DNA from: Anaerolineales bacterium
GTDB lineage: Bacteria; Chloroflexota; Anaerolineae; Anaerolineales; E44-bin32
Direction: 5' to 3'
Length of the DNA stretch: 7,578 nucleotides
NCBI GenBank assembly: GCA_030668545.1
Contig: DAOUTT010000096.1
Location: 1 to 7,578, forward strand
Notes under the pieces: generated by a model
Told to the model about the DNA's origin: nothing
Databases searched by the model: none
Seen by the model: the letters and a program-made list of their open reading frames with translations, nothing else
Shown: positions 1 through 6,571 of the stretch, piece by piece
Layout of the letters: the number at the start of each line of letters is the position of its first letter
Position numbering within the stretch: the stretch's first letter is position 1
Made by a program: the position numbers and the translations under genes

Positions 1-835
1 AATCCGCTTGTAGTCGCATAATTTCAATGCACTCTCGTACGAGACCTTCGAGGAGAACGGGTTCGCGTTCGAAGCGAACTCTGCCTGATTCGAGCCTGGA
101 GAGCTCCAAGAAGTTAGTCGTCAGTTCATTCAAGCGCTGTACCTCGTTGAAGAGGGTTTGCCGGATCTTGCTGCGCTGTTCATCTTTTAATTCTGGTCGC
201 TGAAGGAGGTGGACGGCTGCAGATAATGCAGAAAGTGGTGTTCGCAATTCGTGGACCATCTCCGCAACGATGTCGCTTTGTTTGAATAGACGTGTGTTCT
301 CAATCGCGATTGCTGCCTGGGCAGCTAACGCCTCCAGGACATGCTTGTCTTGCTCGGTGAATGGACCTTCGAGTTTATTCACCGCTTCGATTACACCAAT
401 TGTCTTATCTTTTGTTCTCAGAGGCACACCGAGGATTGATTTCGAGCGGGCCGATATTATCAAGTCGACCTCGCGGAAAAAGCGAGAATCTTCTGGCGCA
501 TCATCAACAAGAAGTGGTTCACGATGTGTGAATATCCATCCGGCGACGCTATTTTCAGGCGGTATCGCTATTAGCGTGTCGTCAGAGCGGAGCGGTACGG
601 TAGCGGCTTCGAAGTAAAGCTGATTCCTTTGTGAATTGTAGAGGAGCAGGGCGGCGTCTTGGGAGTCGGTCAACTCTTTAGCAGCGTCTACGATCATCTG
701 CAGGAGTGTGCTCAGTTCTAGCGTTGACACCAGATCCGAGGTCATCTCCAGAAGGCGATCATATCGCTTTAGCAGCGCGTCGACGCTATTGTGGTTATTA
801 GTCGTTAATAAGTCGTTTTGTTTCTTGGGGCTCAC
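1..835 (-). CDS. GAF-domain histidine kinase, soluble (C-terminal part beyond left edge)
   Basis: Open reading frame of 278 codons that leaves the window at its left edge; it has no stop inside the window. The protein begins VSPKKQNDLL. A GAF domain spans about residues 38-184 (DAALLLYNSQ, SVAGWIFTHREPLLVDD, ILGVPLRTKDKTIGVIEAVN, FTEQDKHVLEALAAQAAIAIENTRLF), followed directly by a HisKA dimerisation/phosphoacceptor domain with the H-box EMVHELRTPLSAL; His195 is the predicted phosphorylated residue. The HATPase domain must lie outside the window. No membrane segment or signal peptide is seen, so it should be cytosolic, sensing a small molecule or redox/ligand state through GAF. The only start upstream of the GAF and downstream of the in-frame TGA is GTG at 835, preceded four bases earlier by GAGGTG; this makes the gene overlap the end of the sirtuin gene by 38 bases. 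An internal ATG at 745 has no spaced ribosome site. It is the third visible gene of the operon with the sirtuin and receiver-ATPase. Family assignment is firm; ligand and partner are unknown. Confidence 0.88.
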   Translation of the reverse strand, partial: MSPKKQNDLLTTNNHNSVDALLKRYDRLLEMTSDLVSTLELSTLLQMIVDAAKELTDSQDAALLLYNSQRNQLYFEAATVPLRSDDTLIAIPPENSVAGWIFTHREPLLVDDAPEDSRFFREVDLIISARSKSILGVPLRTKDKTIGVIEAVNKLEGPFTEQDKHVLEALAAQAAIAIENTRLFKQSDIVAEMVHELRTPLSALSAAVHLLQRPELKDEQRSKIRQTLFNEVQRLNELTTNFLELSRLESGRVRFEREPVLLEGLVRECIEIMRLQAD

Positions 836-1607
836 GCAGCACCTCTTGAAGGATCATCGGCAGTACAATGGCTACATCATCGTGGATGACGAAATCCGCG
901 CGTACGTCTAGGTATGTTGGTTCATTATTGATGATAATGAGTTTAGCGCCAGCGTTTAATGCAGGAATCGGCATCGAAGCTGCCGGCATGACTTCCATAG
1001 ATGAACCAGCAACCACGATTAAGTCCGCTTCATCGATTAGGGTTTGCGCCTCACTAACGATGCAAGACGGCAGCTGCTCGCCAAATAGGATGATGTCCGG
1101 TTTGAGCAAACCGCCGCAATGATCGCAATATGGCAAAGCGCCGGAGTGGGCAAAATCATTGATCAGGCTTTCTGCGTTGTGCTTTTGATAACACAATGTG
1201 CACGTTGCCTCACGCAAATGACCATGTATCTCGTAAATACATTTCGATCCTGCCTTGCGATGGAGGTCATCGATATTTTGGGTGATGATGCCATGTAAAA
1301 ATCCAGCCTGTTCTAATTTCGCAAGCGCGGTGTGAGCCGGGTTGGGGTCAGCATCAATCATTGTTTTCACAAGGGGTCGAACCCACTTGAAGAAGGCATC
1401 TGGTTGATAGCGGAAAGAGGTGAGAGAGGCAACCGTCATTGCGTCATACTTATTCCAAAGACCGGAGTCACGTGAGCGGAAGTCAGGGATTCCAGATCGC
1501 GTTGAGATTCCTGCGCCTGTAAGGGCAACCACCCGACGCGCGGAGCGGAATACGGCCGCGCTCTTCTCAATAGATTCAGTGAGTTGAGAGTGAGTCACAA
1601 ACGCCAT
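798..1607 (-). CDS. Sir2-family NAD+-dependent protein deacylase (sirtuin)
   Basis: Complete 269-residue protein, a normal length for a bacterial sirtuin (genes of this kind are often named cobB, npdA or sir2). The NAD+-binding motif GAGISTRSGIPDFRS is at residues 31-45, TQNIDDLH at 109-116, and the catalytic histidine is His128 in the IHGH motif. A structural zinc site is formed by Cys136, Cys139, Cys161 and Cys164 (CTLC and CDHC pairs). KPDIILFGEQLP (169-180) and GSSMEVMPAA (201-210) complete the Rossmann part. Such enzymes remove acyl groups from lysine side chains using NAD+, releasing nicotinamide and O-acyl-ADP-ribose. The Tyr-x-x-Arg pair typical of desuccinylase (SIRT5/CobB-like) sirtuins is not apparent around residues 72-80, so plain deacetylation is the likelier activity; this is inference. 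The ATG overlaps the stop of the upstream receiver-ATPase gene in a TAATG junction, with AAAGG just before, which suggests translational coupling. The following kinase gene starts within its 3' end. Substrates are unknown; proteins encoded by its own operon are attractive candidates. Confidence 0.96.
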   Translation of the reverse strand: MAFVTHSQLTESIEKSAAVFRSARRVVALTGAGISTRSGIPDFRSRDSGLWNKYDAMTVASLTSFRYQPDAFFKWVRPLVKTMIDADPNPAHTALAKLEQAGFLHGIITQNIDDLHRKAGSKCIYEIHGHLREATCTLCYQKHNAESLINDFAHSGALPYCDHCGGLLKPDIILFGEQLPSCIVSEAQTLIDEADLIVVAGSSMEVMPAASMPIPALNAGAKLIIINNEPTYLDVRADFVIHDDVAIVLPMILQEVLREPQETKRLIND

Positions 1608-2755
1608 TAACCTTTGGGAGGTTGAAGGTACGTAAGGAGAGATTCAGCGAGTTTGCGGATTTGTTCGCTCACCAAAGAATCAGCGTATGAATCTACAAGT
1701 GGCGATCCCGCTTGTGAAGCTTGATGAGCTTGCTCGGGGGCAGGGGAGACGATCCCCGCTAATTCAATTCCAAGGTCACTTTCCACCTGTCTCCAGGGGA
1801 CTTGTAGGCTTGTTCCCACGCGGTTGATAAGCGCAAGACCAACCTTGCTAGTATTAATACCGCCCGTTTCTAGTTCTTGCAGTAATGCACGTCCCATGGC
1901 ATCCGAGGGGTAGATTGGTTCCACAATCAGGATGATGCGAGCGCATTGCTGTAAAAGGGGCTTCGTGTAGGGTTTCAACCCTGAACCAAGGTCGAGAATG
2001 AGTAAGTCGCACATTGAGGCTAGGTTGGATACAACCGCTTCAATCTGGGGGACGGCTTGTTCAAGTTCTGTTTCCCGGGGATGGAAAGACGAAAGGAGCA
2101 AGCGGACACCACTCGAGTGATTGACGATCTCTGCCTCTACAGATCTGAGATGGATGTCCTTCAAAGATCTGGAGAGTACGTTGGATAGACCGGAGGGGTC
2201 CTGGATATCCAGTTCCAAACCCATCGAGCCGTGACCCGGGTTAATCTCGGCGATGATTACATCATAGCCCTGATCGAGAAGTGCGACTCCGGAGTTTAAG
2301 GCCAGTGTTGTCGTTCCAATGCCGCTTCGAGATCCGAGGAATGCGACGATTTGAGCATTAGCCTCAGGCGCTGCAACTGCTTGTGCAGAGCGTGCAAGCA
2401 CCGCTTTCACATGAGCCGTAAGTTCAGCCGGGTGGGTGGGTTTAGTCAAGTAGTCGTCGACCCCAGCTTCAAAGCCAGCTACTTTATCGTCCACCATTGT
2501 TTTTGCTGTGAACATGATTATGGGAATATGAGCAAGAGCCGGGTTGGAGCGGAGACGCTTCGTGACCTCATATCCGTCGAGATCTGGCATCATCACGTCC
2601 AGGAGGATCAACTCTGGCTTGTCCTCCGCGGCTTTGGCGAGCCCAAGCGTCCCGTTGCTGGCGACGGAGATCTCGTAACCCTGGCGTTCAAGCATCAAGC
2701 CAACGAGTTTTAAAGTGTCGACATCATCATCTATGATTAGTACTTTATTGGTCAT
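1607..2755 (-). CDS. Response-regulator receiver fused to CpaE/MinD-like ATPase
   Basis: Complete 382-residue protein. Residues 4-120 are a CheY-like receiver with the acidic pocket (IIDDD, 7-11), phosphoacceptor Asp53 (LLDVMMPD), Thr83 (MFTAK) and Lys105 (LTKP), so it should be phosphorylatable. After an Ala-rich linker (about 121-134) comes a P-loop ATPase of the MinD/ParA/CpaE type: an atypical Walker A GSRSGIGTTT at 141-150, a switch region around INPGHGSMGL (171-180), and LLILDLGSG (251-259) in the place of the Walker B/switch II. Both lysines of the canonical MinD motif (SGKGGVGKTT) are replaced, by Arg143 and Thr148, a feature shared with CpaE proteins that help localise Tad pili. The domain order matches CpaE, but CpaE receivers are often degenerate and this one is not. 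No pilus genes are visible nearby, so the role could be localisation or another phosphorylation-controlled output. The start is supported by AAGGTG eight bases before ATG. First visible gene of the minus-strand operon; its stop overlaps the sirtuin start by one base. Confidence 0.93.
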   Translation of the reverse strand: MTNKVLIIDDDVDTLKLVGLMLERQGYEISVASNGTLGLAKAAEDKPELILLDVMMPDLDGYEVTKRLRSNPALAHIPIIMFTAKTMVDDKVAGFEAGVDDYLTKPTHPAELTAHVKAVLARSAQAVAAPEANAQIVAFLGSRSGIGTTTLALNSGVALLDQGYDVIIAEINPGHGSMGLELDIQDPSGLSNVLSRSLKDIHLRSVEAEIVNHSSGVRLLLSSFHPRETELEQAVPQIEAVVSNLASMCDLLILDLGSGLKPYTKPLLQQCARIILIVEPIYPSDAMGRALLQELETGGINTSKVGLALINRVGTSLQVPWRQVESDLGIELAGIVSPAPEQAHQASQAGSPLVDSYADSLVSEQIRKLAESLLTYLQPPKG

Positions 2756-2762
2756 CAGGAAA

Positions 2763-2846
2763 GCACCTTATCGATGATTCACTAGTCATTGCAGTTTAAC
2801 ATAACAGTTAATGATATTGCAAGAAGATAAAGTACCCATAAGGTGC
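2763..2846. repeat. 9-bp perfect inverted repeat flanking the operon leader
   Basis: GCACCTTAT at 2763-2771 is repeated as its reverse complement ATAAGGTGC at 2838-2846, with 66 bases between. Read on the minus strand, the downstream copy contains AAGGTG, the ribosome binding site of the receiver-ATPase gene. The pair could be two half-sites of a regulator, or, if transcription starts upstream of 2846, an RNA hairpin that hides the ribosome site. A 9-bp match at this distance may also be chance. Confidence 0.4.
2811..2816 (-). promoter_or_regulatory. Possible -10 element for the receiver-ATPase/sirtuin/kinase operon
   Basis: On the minus strand TATCAT (five of six matches to TATAAT) lies about 56 bases upstream of the ATG at 2755 in an A+T-rich stretch. 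No good -35 hexamer sits at 16-18 bases before it, so the call is weak; an alternative pairing uses TTGCAA as -35 with a poor TTAAAC 17 bases on. Transcription from TATCAT would start near 2804 and give a leader of about 50 bases. Confidence 0.25.
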
Positions 2847-2894
2847 CCTCTAGGCGTAATTATGGAAACCATCCGAATGAGAAACATCATAGGG

Positions 2895-2929
2895 ATTTCT
2901 CCCTCGCCGCTGCGCGGCTCAGTCGAAAT
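2895..2929. repeat. Short palindromic unit (REP-like hairpin)
   Basis: Nested inverted repeats: outer arms ATTTC (2895-2899) and GAAAT (2925-2929), inner arms GCCGC (2906-2910) and GCGGC (2914-2918) around a TGC loop, separated by equal six-base spacers on both sides. The arrangement resembles intergenic palindromes with arms such as ATTTCTC/CGAAAT found dispersed in many bacterial genomes. No U-tract follows either side, so it is not a standard intrinsic terminator. Confidence 0.55.
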
Positions 2930-2942
2930 AGCAGGTTCTTCG

Positions 2943-3062
2943 CCGATGTCATTCTGAGCCGAAGCGCAGCGTAGGCGAAGAATCTCGTTCTTTGAATTGT
3001 ATTGTGCTCCGTCCAGTTAACGAGATTCTTCGTCGCTCTGCTCCTCAGAATGACATTATCGG
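2943..3062. repeat. Long imperfect inverted repeat (MITE- or REP-like hairpin)
   Basis: Two arms face each other around a 29-base loop (2990-3018). Perfectly paired blocks are ATGTCATTCTGAG (2946-2958) with CTCAGAATGACAT (3044-3056), 13 bp, and CGAAGAATCTCGTT (2976-2989) with AACGAGATTCTTCG (3019-3032), 14 bp. Between them is an unequal internal segment, 17 bases on the left and 11 on the right, both rich in repeated AGCG/GCGA-like words. CCGAT/ATCGG at the outer ends extends the symmetry. There is no transposase gene, so if mobile it would be non-autonomous. I recall similar words as dispersed intergenic repeats of Chloroflexota and some other phyla, but could not search. Confidence 0.8.
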
Positions 3063-3128
3063 AACTTACTCTCAGGCTGATGCAGGAAGAATATAGAGGC
3101 GAGCGGAATTAAAGATGAAAATTCGGTT

Positions 3129-3156
3129 TTGATTGCGTGCAACGCTGCTATATAAT
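3129..3156 (+). promoter_or_regulatory. Sigma-70-like promoter of the large sensor kinase
   Basis: A perfect -10 hexamer TATAAT at 3151-3156 is preceded at 16 bases by TTGATT (3129-3134), four of six matches to the -35 consensus. The start of transcription should fall near 3163, leaving a short leader of about 30 bases to the ATG at 3193. The ribosome site AAAGG (3176-3180) is a little far from the start, twelve bases, suggesting modest translation. Confidence 0.7.
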
Positions 3157-3192
3157 CTTGTTCTATATGAATAGCAAAGGTACCTCACCTAG

Positions 3193-6100
3193 ATGACGCT
3201 TGAGTTATGGGGTTTTTCGGGCAGCCCCTCGATTGGAATGCCGCTACGTCCATCCGGCTATTTCCTCCTCCTGGGGGAAATCGCGCTGTTACTGGCGCTC
3301 CTTTTTATTCGACAAGATTGGGCTAGGATCCGCCGTCAGGTTGACGGTTGGATTCGAGAGCCATCTTTTTTACTCCTGCTTCTGTCCGCGCCACTCGCCG
3401 CTCAGCTCTTCATGATCCGTCTTCCGGCTCCATCGATGCTGGTCATTCCCGGGGTCCCACAAGGCGTTGATGGACCTGCCTTCTCGATTTTTGGAGCATT
3501 CCCCTGGCTGCTCGCGGCTGGTTTCCTGGGAGGGGGGCCGGCGATAGTAATCGCCTTCGTGGGTGGGTTAGCGCGCAGCGCTTGGGAGACACACAGCATA
3601 CTCACTCCGCTGCACATGGCTCTTGTGGCTGCCCTGGTTTCCTGGTTGTTGCGTCAGAATTATCGCGAGTGGCTAGGGCGTGCAGGGCGAAACCCGCTCA
3701 TCGCAGCTTTAATCGGTGGGCTTGCCCTGGGGACATTGGGCAGTGTGGATCATTTCATATACAGCGGTGGCAGTTTTTATGACGCCTTAGATTTTGCATT
3801 TTCTCTTCTCCAACCCACATATCTAGCAGCTTTGATTGAGACGGGTATCGCCGGTGGGATTTGCCTTTGGTTGCGCAATTCAGAACGCATACCCTGGTAT
3901 TCACCGCAGAGACTTGTGGTTGGGCCTTACAACCGATCGCTTGCTGCGCGGTTGCTCTCAACTCTAGTCGTGGTCGGCGTTATCTCAAGCAGCGTGCTGC
4001 TAATTGGGGATTGGGTCCTCGCACAGCAAGCAGCACAAGATCTTATTGAAAAACAGATGCTTCAAACCTCCGATCAGGTGTCGAGTACTATCCCATATTT
4101 CATCCAAACTGGAAGATCGATCGAAACGCACATCGCCGAGGAGCTTGGTCCAGCGGTTGAGAGCAGTAACGTCTCTGAAGAACAGATGAAGTCGTTCCTG
4201 CGGACAATCGCCTTCTTCCGAACACTTGCCGTCTTCGATAAGGACAAGAATCAACTCGCTGTGTATCCTGCGGAGGGTATTCTGTCTGAAGGGACTCCTT
4301 TCGAGTTAGGAGCAGCTTTGGACGCTGCGCTCCTGGGCGTCTCGGAAGAGGTGGTCTTGAGACCGGACAGGGAAGCTGCCTCAGCTCGGTTGGCATTCGT
4401 TACACCCGTTCGTTCTCCGGAAAGCAATGAGCCAATTGGTGCGATTGTGGGCGTGACGGATCTGGATACCAATCCCTACCTCCTGCCGGTTATGGAGATC
4501 ATTCAAGGACTTGCTCCTGGTCAGGCTTTCATCATCGATGCAGACGGCACGATCCTTGTTCACAACGATCCACGCCGCTTAATGTTGACATTTGAAAGCA
4601 GCGAGGCCGGCATCAACCAGGTGGTTTTAGAGACAGCTCCCGACGGCACTCGCCGGCTGGTCAACACGAATGAAGTCAGCGGTTACCCTTGGTGGGTTGT
4701 TGTAACCGTGGCCCAGAGTGAGGTCCAGAAGCTGGCCTTACAGATCGCGGCTAACTTATTTATCGTCGTCCTGGCGGTCGGCGTTGTTATGCTCCTCGCC
4801 GTCTATCTAATCAGCCGGCGACTAACGCAGCCCCTGCGAATGATGGCGAGTGTTGCCCAGTCGATCGCCCGTGGGAACCTGGAGCAGCCGGTGGTTGGTG
4901 AAGGTCAAGATGAAATTGGCCGCCTGGCTGTTTCTTTCGAGCGTATGCGCCGGCGTCTTAAAGCTCGCCTGGATGAAATGGGCTTGCTTCTCACCGCGAG
5001 CCAGCAGGTGGCGAGCTCCTTTAACCTCGATGAATCGCTGCCGCCGATCCTTGCAGGTATAAAGGATCTTACTCGCTCGGATTTTGTGCACCTTGCGTTA
5101 AGCCCGGATGAAACTATTAACTTCCACATGGAAACTTACACTGCAGGCGATGATCCCGGGAACTGGGCTGCACTCGATGTGCAAATTCTCGAACTTTGTG
5201 AGACCTCGGGGAGGTTCACACTCGAGAACCCGACACGGGCGAAAGCGGTGCTGGATATTCAATCCCTCGATACTCCCCTGGAAGCGATGACCGCTGTGCC
5301 GCTGCAGAATGAAGATGTTTTTGTCGGAGTCCTATGGATGGGGTACCGGCAGCCTCAAGTTTTTACTCCAGATGCGTTGCGGCTCCTGTCAATTCTCTCA
5401 GGACAACTCGCGGTTGCCGTAGTGAATGCGCGGCTGTATCAACAGGCGGAGCAAGAACGTCTGCAGCTCACTGCAGTGCTTGAAACAACGCCGGATGCAG
5501 TTATTTTGATTAATACGGATGATCGCATCTCGCTCGCTAATCCGGCGGCAGAAGTCGTCTTGAAGCGCAGCGCAGATGAATCTTTAGGTCAGCTGGTGGA
5601 AGAGTGTATCGAGTCGCAAGAGCTGCTCGATTTGCTTGGCGAACCAGAGTCGGAATCACGTTCGGTGGAAATCCGTTTGGATAAAGGGCAAATCATGTTC
5701 GCCTCGATTTCGGATATCCACTCACCGAATGAAGGCACCTCAGGTCGTGTTTGCGTACTCTGGGACATCACTCATTACAAGAAGCTCGATACACTGAAGT
5801 CGGAGTTCGTCTCAACTGTAAGCCATGATTTGCGTGCTCCCTTAACGCTGATGCGCGGTTACGCCACCATGCTCAGTATGGTCGGGGCGATGAACGAACA
5901 GCAGAAGGAATTCATAAGCAAGATTCTCACAAGCGCAGACCAAATGGGAGAACTTATTGGGAATGTGCTGGATCTAGGCAGGATAGAGGCTGGTGTCGGG
6001 CTTGAAGTGGAAACTATTCCGCTGGACTCCATACTTGATTCGGTCTTGGACATATATCGACCACAGGCTGTGAACAAGCAGATCACATTAGACGTAGAGC

Positions 6101-6498
6101 TTGAAGAGGAGATGGAGTCGGTCGAAGTCGATGCGACGCTCATCCGCCAGGCGATTGCGAATCTGGTCGATAATGCCCTGAAATACACGCCGGCTGACGG
6201 TCATGTCACTATCCATGCTGAGCAGCAGGAGGAATTCCAGATTGTACAGGTAAAGGACAATGGAATGGGCATCGCTCCCACGGATCAGGCGCGTCTGTTC
6301 GAAAAATTCTATCGGGCTCGGGGACGTGAGACTTTGAGCATTAAAGGTTCGGGTTTAGGTCTGGCGATTGTCAAGTCCATCGTTCAACAGCACGGTGGGA
6401 GGGTGTCAGTCGAGAGCAAGCTTGGTGAAGGCAGCACATTTACCATCTGGTTCCCTATTCGCCAGCCGGAAGAATCAGAAGAAGCCGCAGTGGAGTGA
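3193..6498 (+). CDS. Multi-TM, Cache-HAMP-GAF-PAS sensor histidine kinase
   Basis: Complete 1101-residue membrane sensor kinase. About six hydrophobic helices occupy residues 22-230 (roughly 22-39, 58-76, 103-125, 137-153, 168-185, 209-227); the GGGPAIVIAFVGGLAR stretch recalls LytS-type 5TM sensors, but that is tentative. A further helix (252-274) leads into an extracytoplasmic Cache-like domain (about 276-515) with GQAFIIDADGTILVHNDP at 443-460, closed by a helix at 517-540. Then come HAMP (about 541-593), GAF (about 608-748), PAS (about 757-862), and the kinase core: H-box STVSHDLRAPLTL with phosphoacceptor His878, N-box NLVDNALKY (990-998), G1 DNGMGI (1022-1027), F-box LFEKFYRA (1035-1042) and G2 KGSGLGLAIVK (1051-1061). 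All catalytic boxes are intact. The acidic C-terminal tail ends EESEEAAVE. No receiver is attached, so phosphate must pass to a separate protein; the divergent receiver-ATPase is a candidate. The first ATG is used: it precedes the first hydrophobic helix and follows the promoter closely; Met16 lacks a ribosome site. The ligand is unknown. Confidence 0.95.
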   Translation: MTLELWGFSGSPSIGMPLRPSGYFLLLGEIALLLALLFIRQDWARIRRQVDGWIREPSFLLLLLSAPLAAQLFMIRLPAPSMLVIPGVPQGVDGPAFSIFGAFPWLLAAGFLGGGPAIVIAFVGGLARSAWETHSILTPLHMALVAALVSWLLRQNYREWLGRAGRNPLIAALIGGLALGTLGSVDHFIYSGGSFYDALDFAFSLLQPTYLAALIETGIAGGICLWLRNSERIPWYSPQRLVVGPYNRSLAARLLSTLVVVGVISSSVLLIGDWVLAQQAAQDLIEKQMLQTSDQVSSTIPYFIQTGRSIETHIAEELGPAVESSNVSEEQMKSFLRTIAFFRTLAVFDKDKNQLAVYPAEGILSEGTPFELGAALDAALLGVSEEVVLRPDREAASARLAFVTPVRSPESNEPIGAIVGVTDLDTNPYLLPVMEIIQGLAPGQAFIIDADGTILVHNDPRRLMLTFESSEAGINQVVLETAPDGTRRLVNTNEVSGYPWWVVVTVAQSEVQKLALQIAANLFIVVLAVGVVMLLAVYLISRRLTQPLRMMASVAQSIARGNLEQPVVGEGQDEIGRLAVSFERMRRRLKARLDEMGLLLTASQQVASSFNLDESLPPILAGIKDLTRSDFVHLALSPDETINFHMETYTAGDDPGNWAALDVQILELCETSGRFTLENPTRAKAVLDIQSLDTPLEAMTAVPLQNEDVFVGVLWMGYRQPQVFTPDALRLLSILSGQLAVAVVNARLYQQAEQERLQLTAVLETTPDAVILINTDDRISLANPAAEVVLKRSADESLGQLVEECIESQELLDLLGEPESESRSVEIRLDKGQIMFASISDIHSPNEGTSGRVCVLWDITHYKKLDTLKSEFVSTVSHDLRAPLTLMRGYATMLSMVGAMNEQQKEFISKILTSADQMGELIGNVLDLGRIEAGVGLEVETIPLDSILDSVLDIYRPQAVNKQITLDVELEEEMESVEVDATLIRQAIANLVDNALKYTPADGHVTIHAEQQEEFQIVQVKDNGMGIAPTDQARLFEKFYRARGRETLSIKGSGLGLAIVKSIVQQHGGRVSVESKLGEGSTFTIWFPIRQPEESEEAAVE

Positions 6499-6517
6499 GG
6501 GGGCAAGGAGCGAAAAA

Positions 6518-6547
6518 TTGACGCTGCATTCCATTCTCTGCTATAAT
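6518..6547 (+). promoter_or_regulatory. Sigma-70-like promoter of valS
   Basis: TTGACG (6518-6523, five of six matches to the -35 consensus) and a perfect TATAAT (6542-6547) separated by 18 bases. Transcription should start near 6554, just ahead of the T-box leader. The promoter begins only 20 bases after the stop codon of the kinase gene. Its -10 surroundings, CTGCTATAATCTTG, closely resemble those of the kinase promoter. Confidence 0.85.
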
Positions 6548-6571
6548 CTTGCCCAACAACCGAAGAGAAAA

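Larger units (their letters stand above)
2756..3192. other. Divergent intergenic region (437 bases)
   Basis: This stretch separates the head-to-head operon (minus) and the large kinase (plus). I see no convincing coding region here. The half next to the receiver-ATPase gene (2756-2880) is A+T-rich and should hold its promoter. The centre (2895-3062) is occupied by two palindromic repeat units. The last about 70 bases carry a clear promoter for the kinase. Individual elements are listed separately. Confidence 0.85.

Noticed and set aside
270..617. 115-codon plus-strand open frame
   Set aside because: It lies antisense to the GAF kinase, whose GAF and H-box motifs are clear in the minus frame. 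The plus frame has low-complexity Ser/Arg-rich content and no recognisable family.
868..1122. 84-codon plus-strand open frame
   Set aside because: Antisense to the zinc-binding and Rossmann half of the sirtuin, which is intact; a shadow frame.
2351..2713. 120-codon plus-strand open frame
   Set aside because: Antisense to the receiver domain with all its conserved residues; no ribosome site or family resemblance.
2943..3062. Bidirectional intrinsic terminator or insertion sequence
   Set aside because: No T-run follows either arm, the loop is 29 bases and the flanking genes diverge, so no terminator is needed. No transposase is present, so it is not an autonomous IS.
4100..4396. 98-codon minus-strand open frame
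   Set aside because: Lies within the Cache region of the kinase on the other strand; arginine-rich shadow of the coding frame.
5859..6188. 109-codon minus-strand open frame
   Set aside because: Serine-rich frame antisense to the HisKA domain; the sense frame has conserved kinase boxes.
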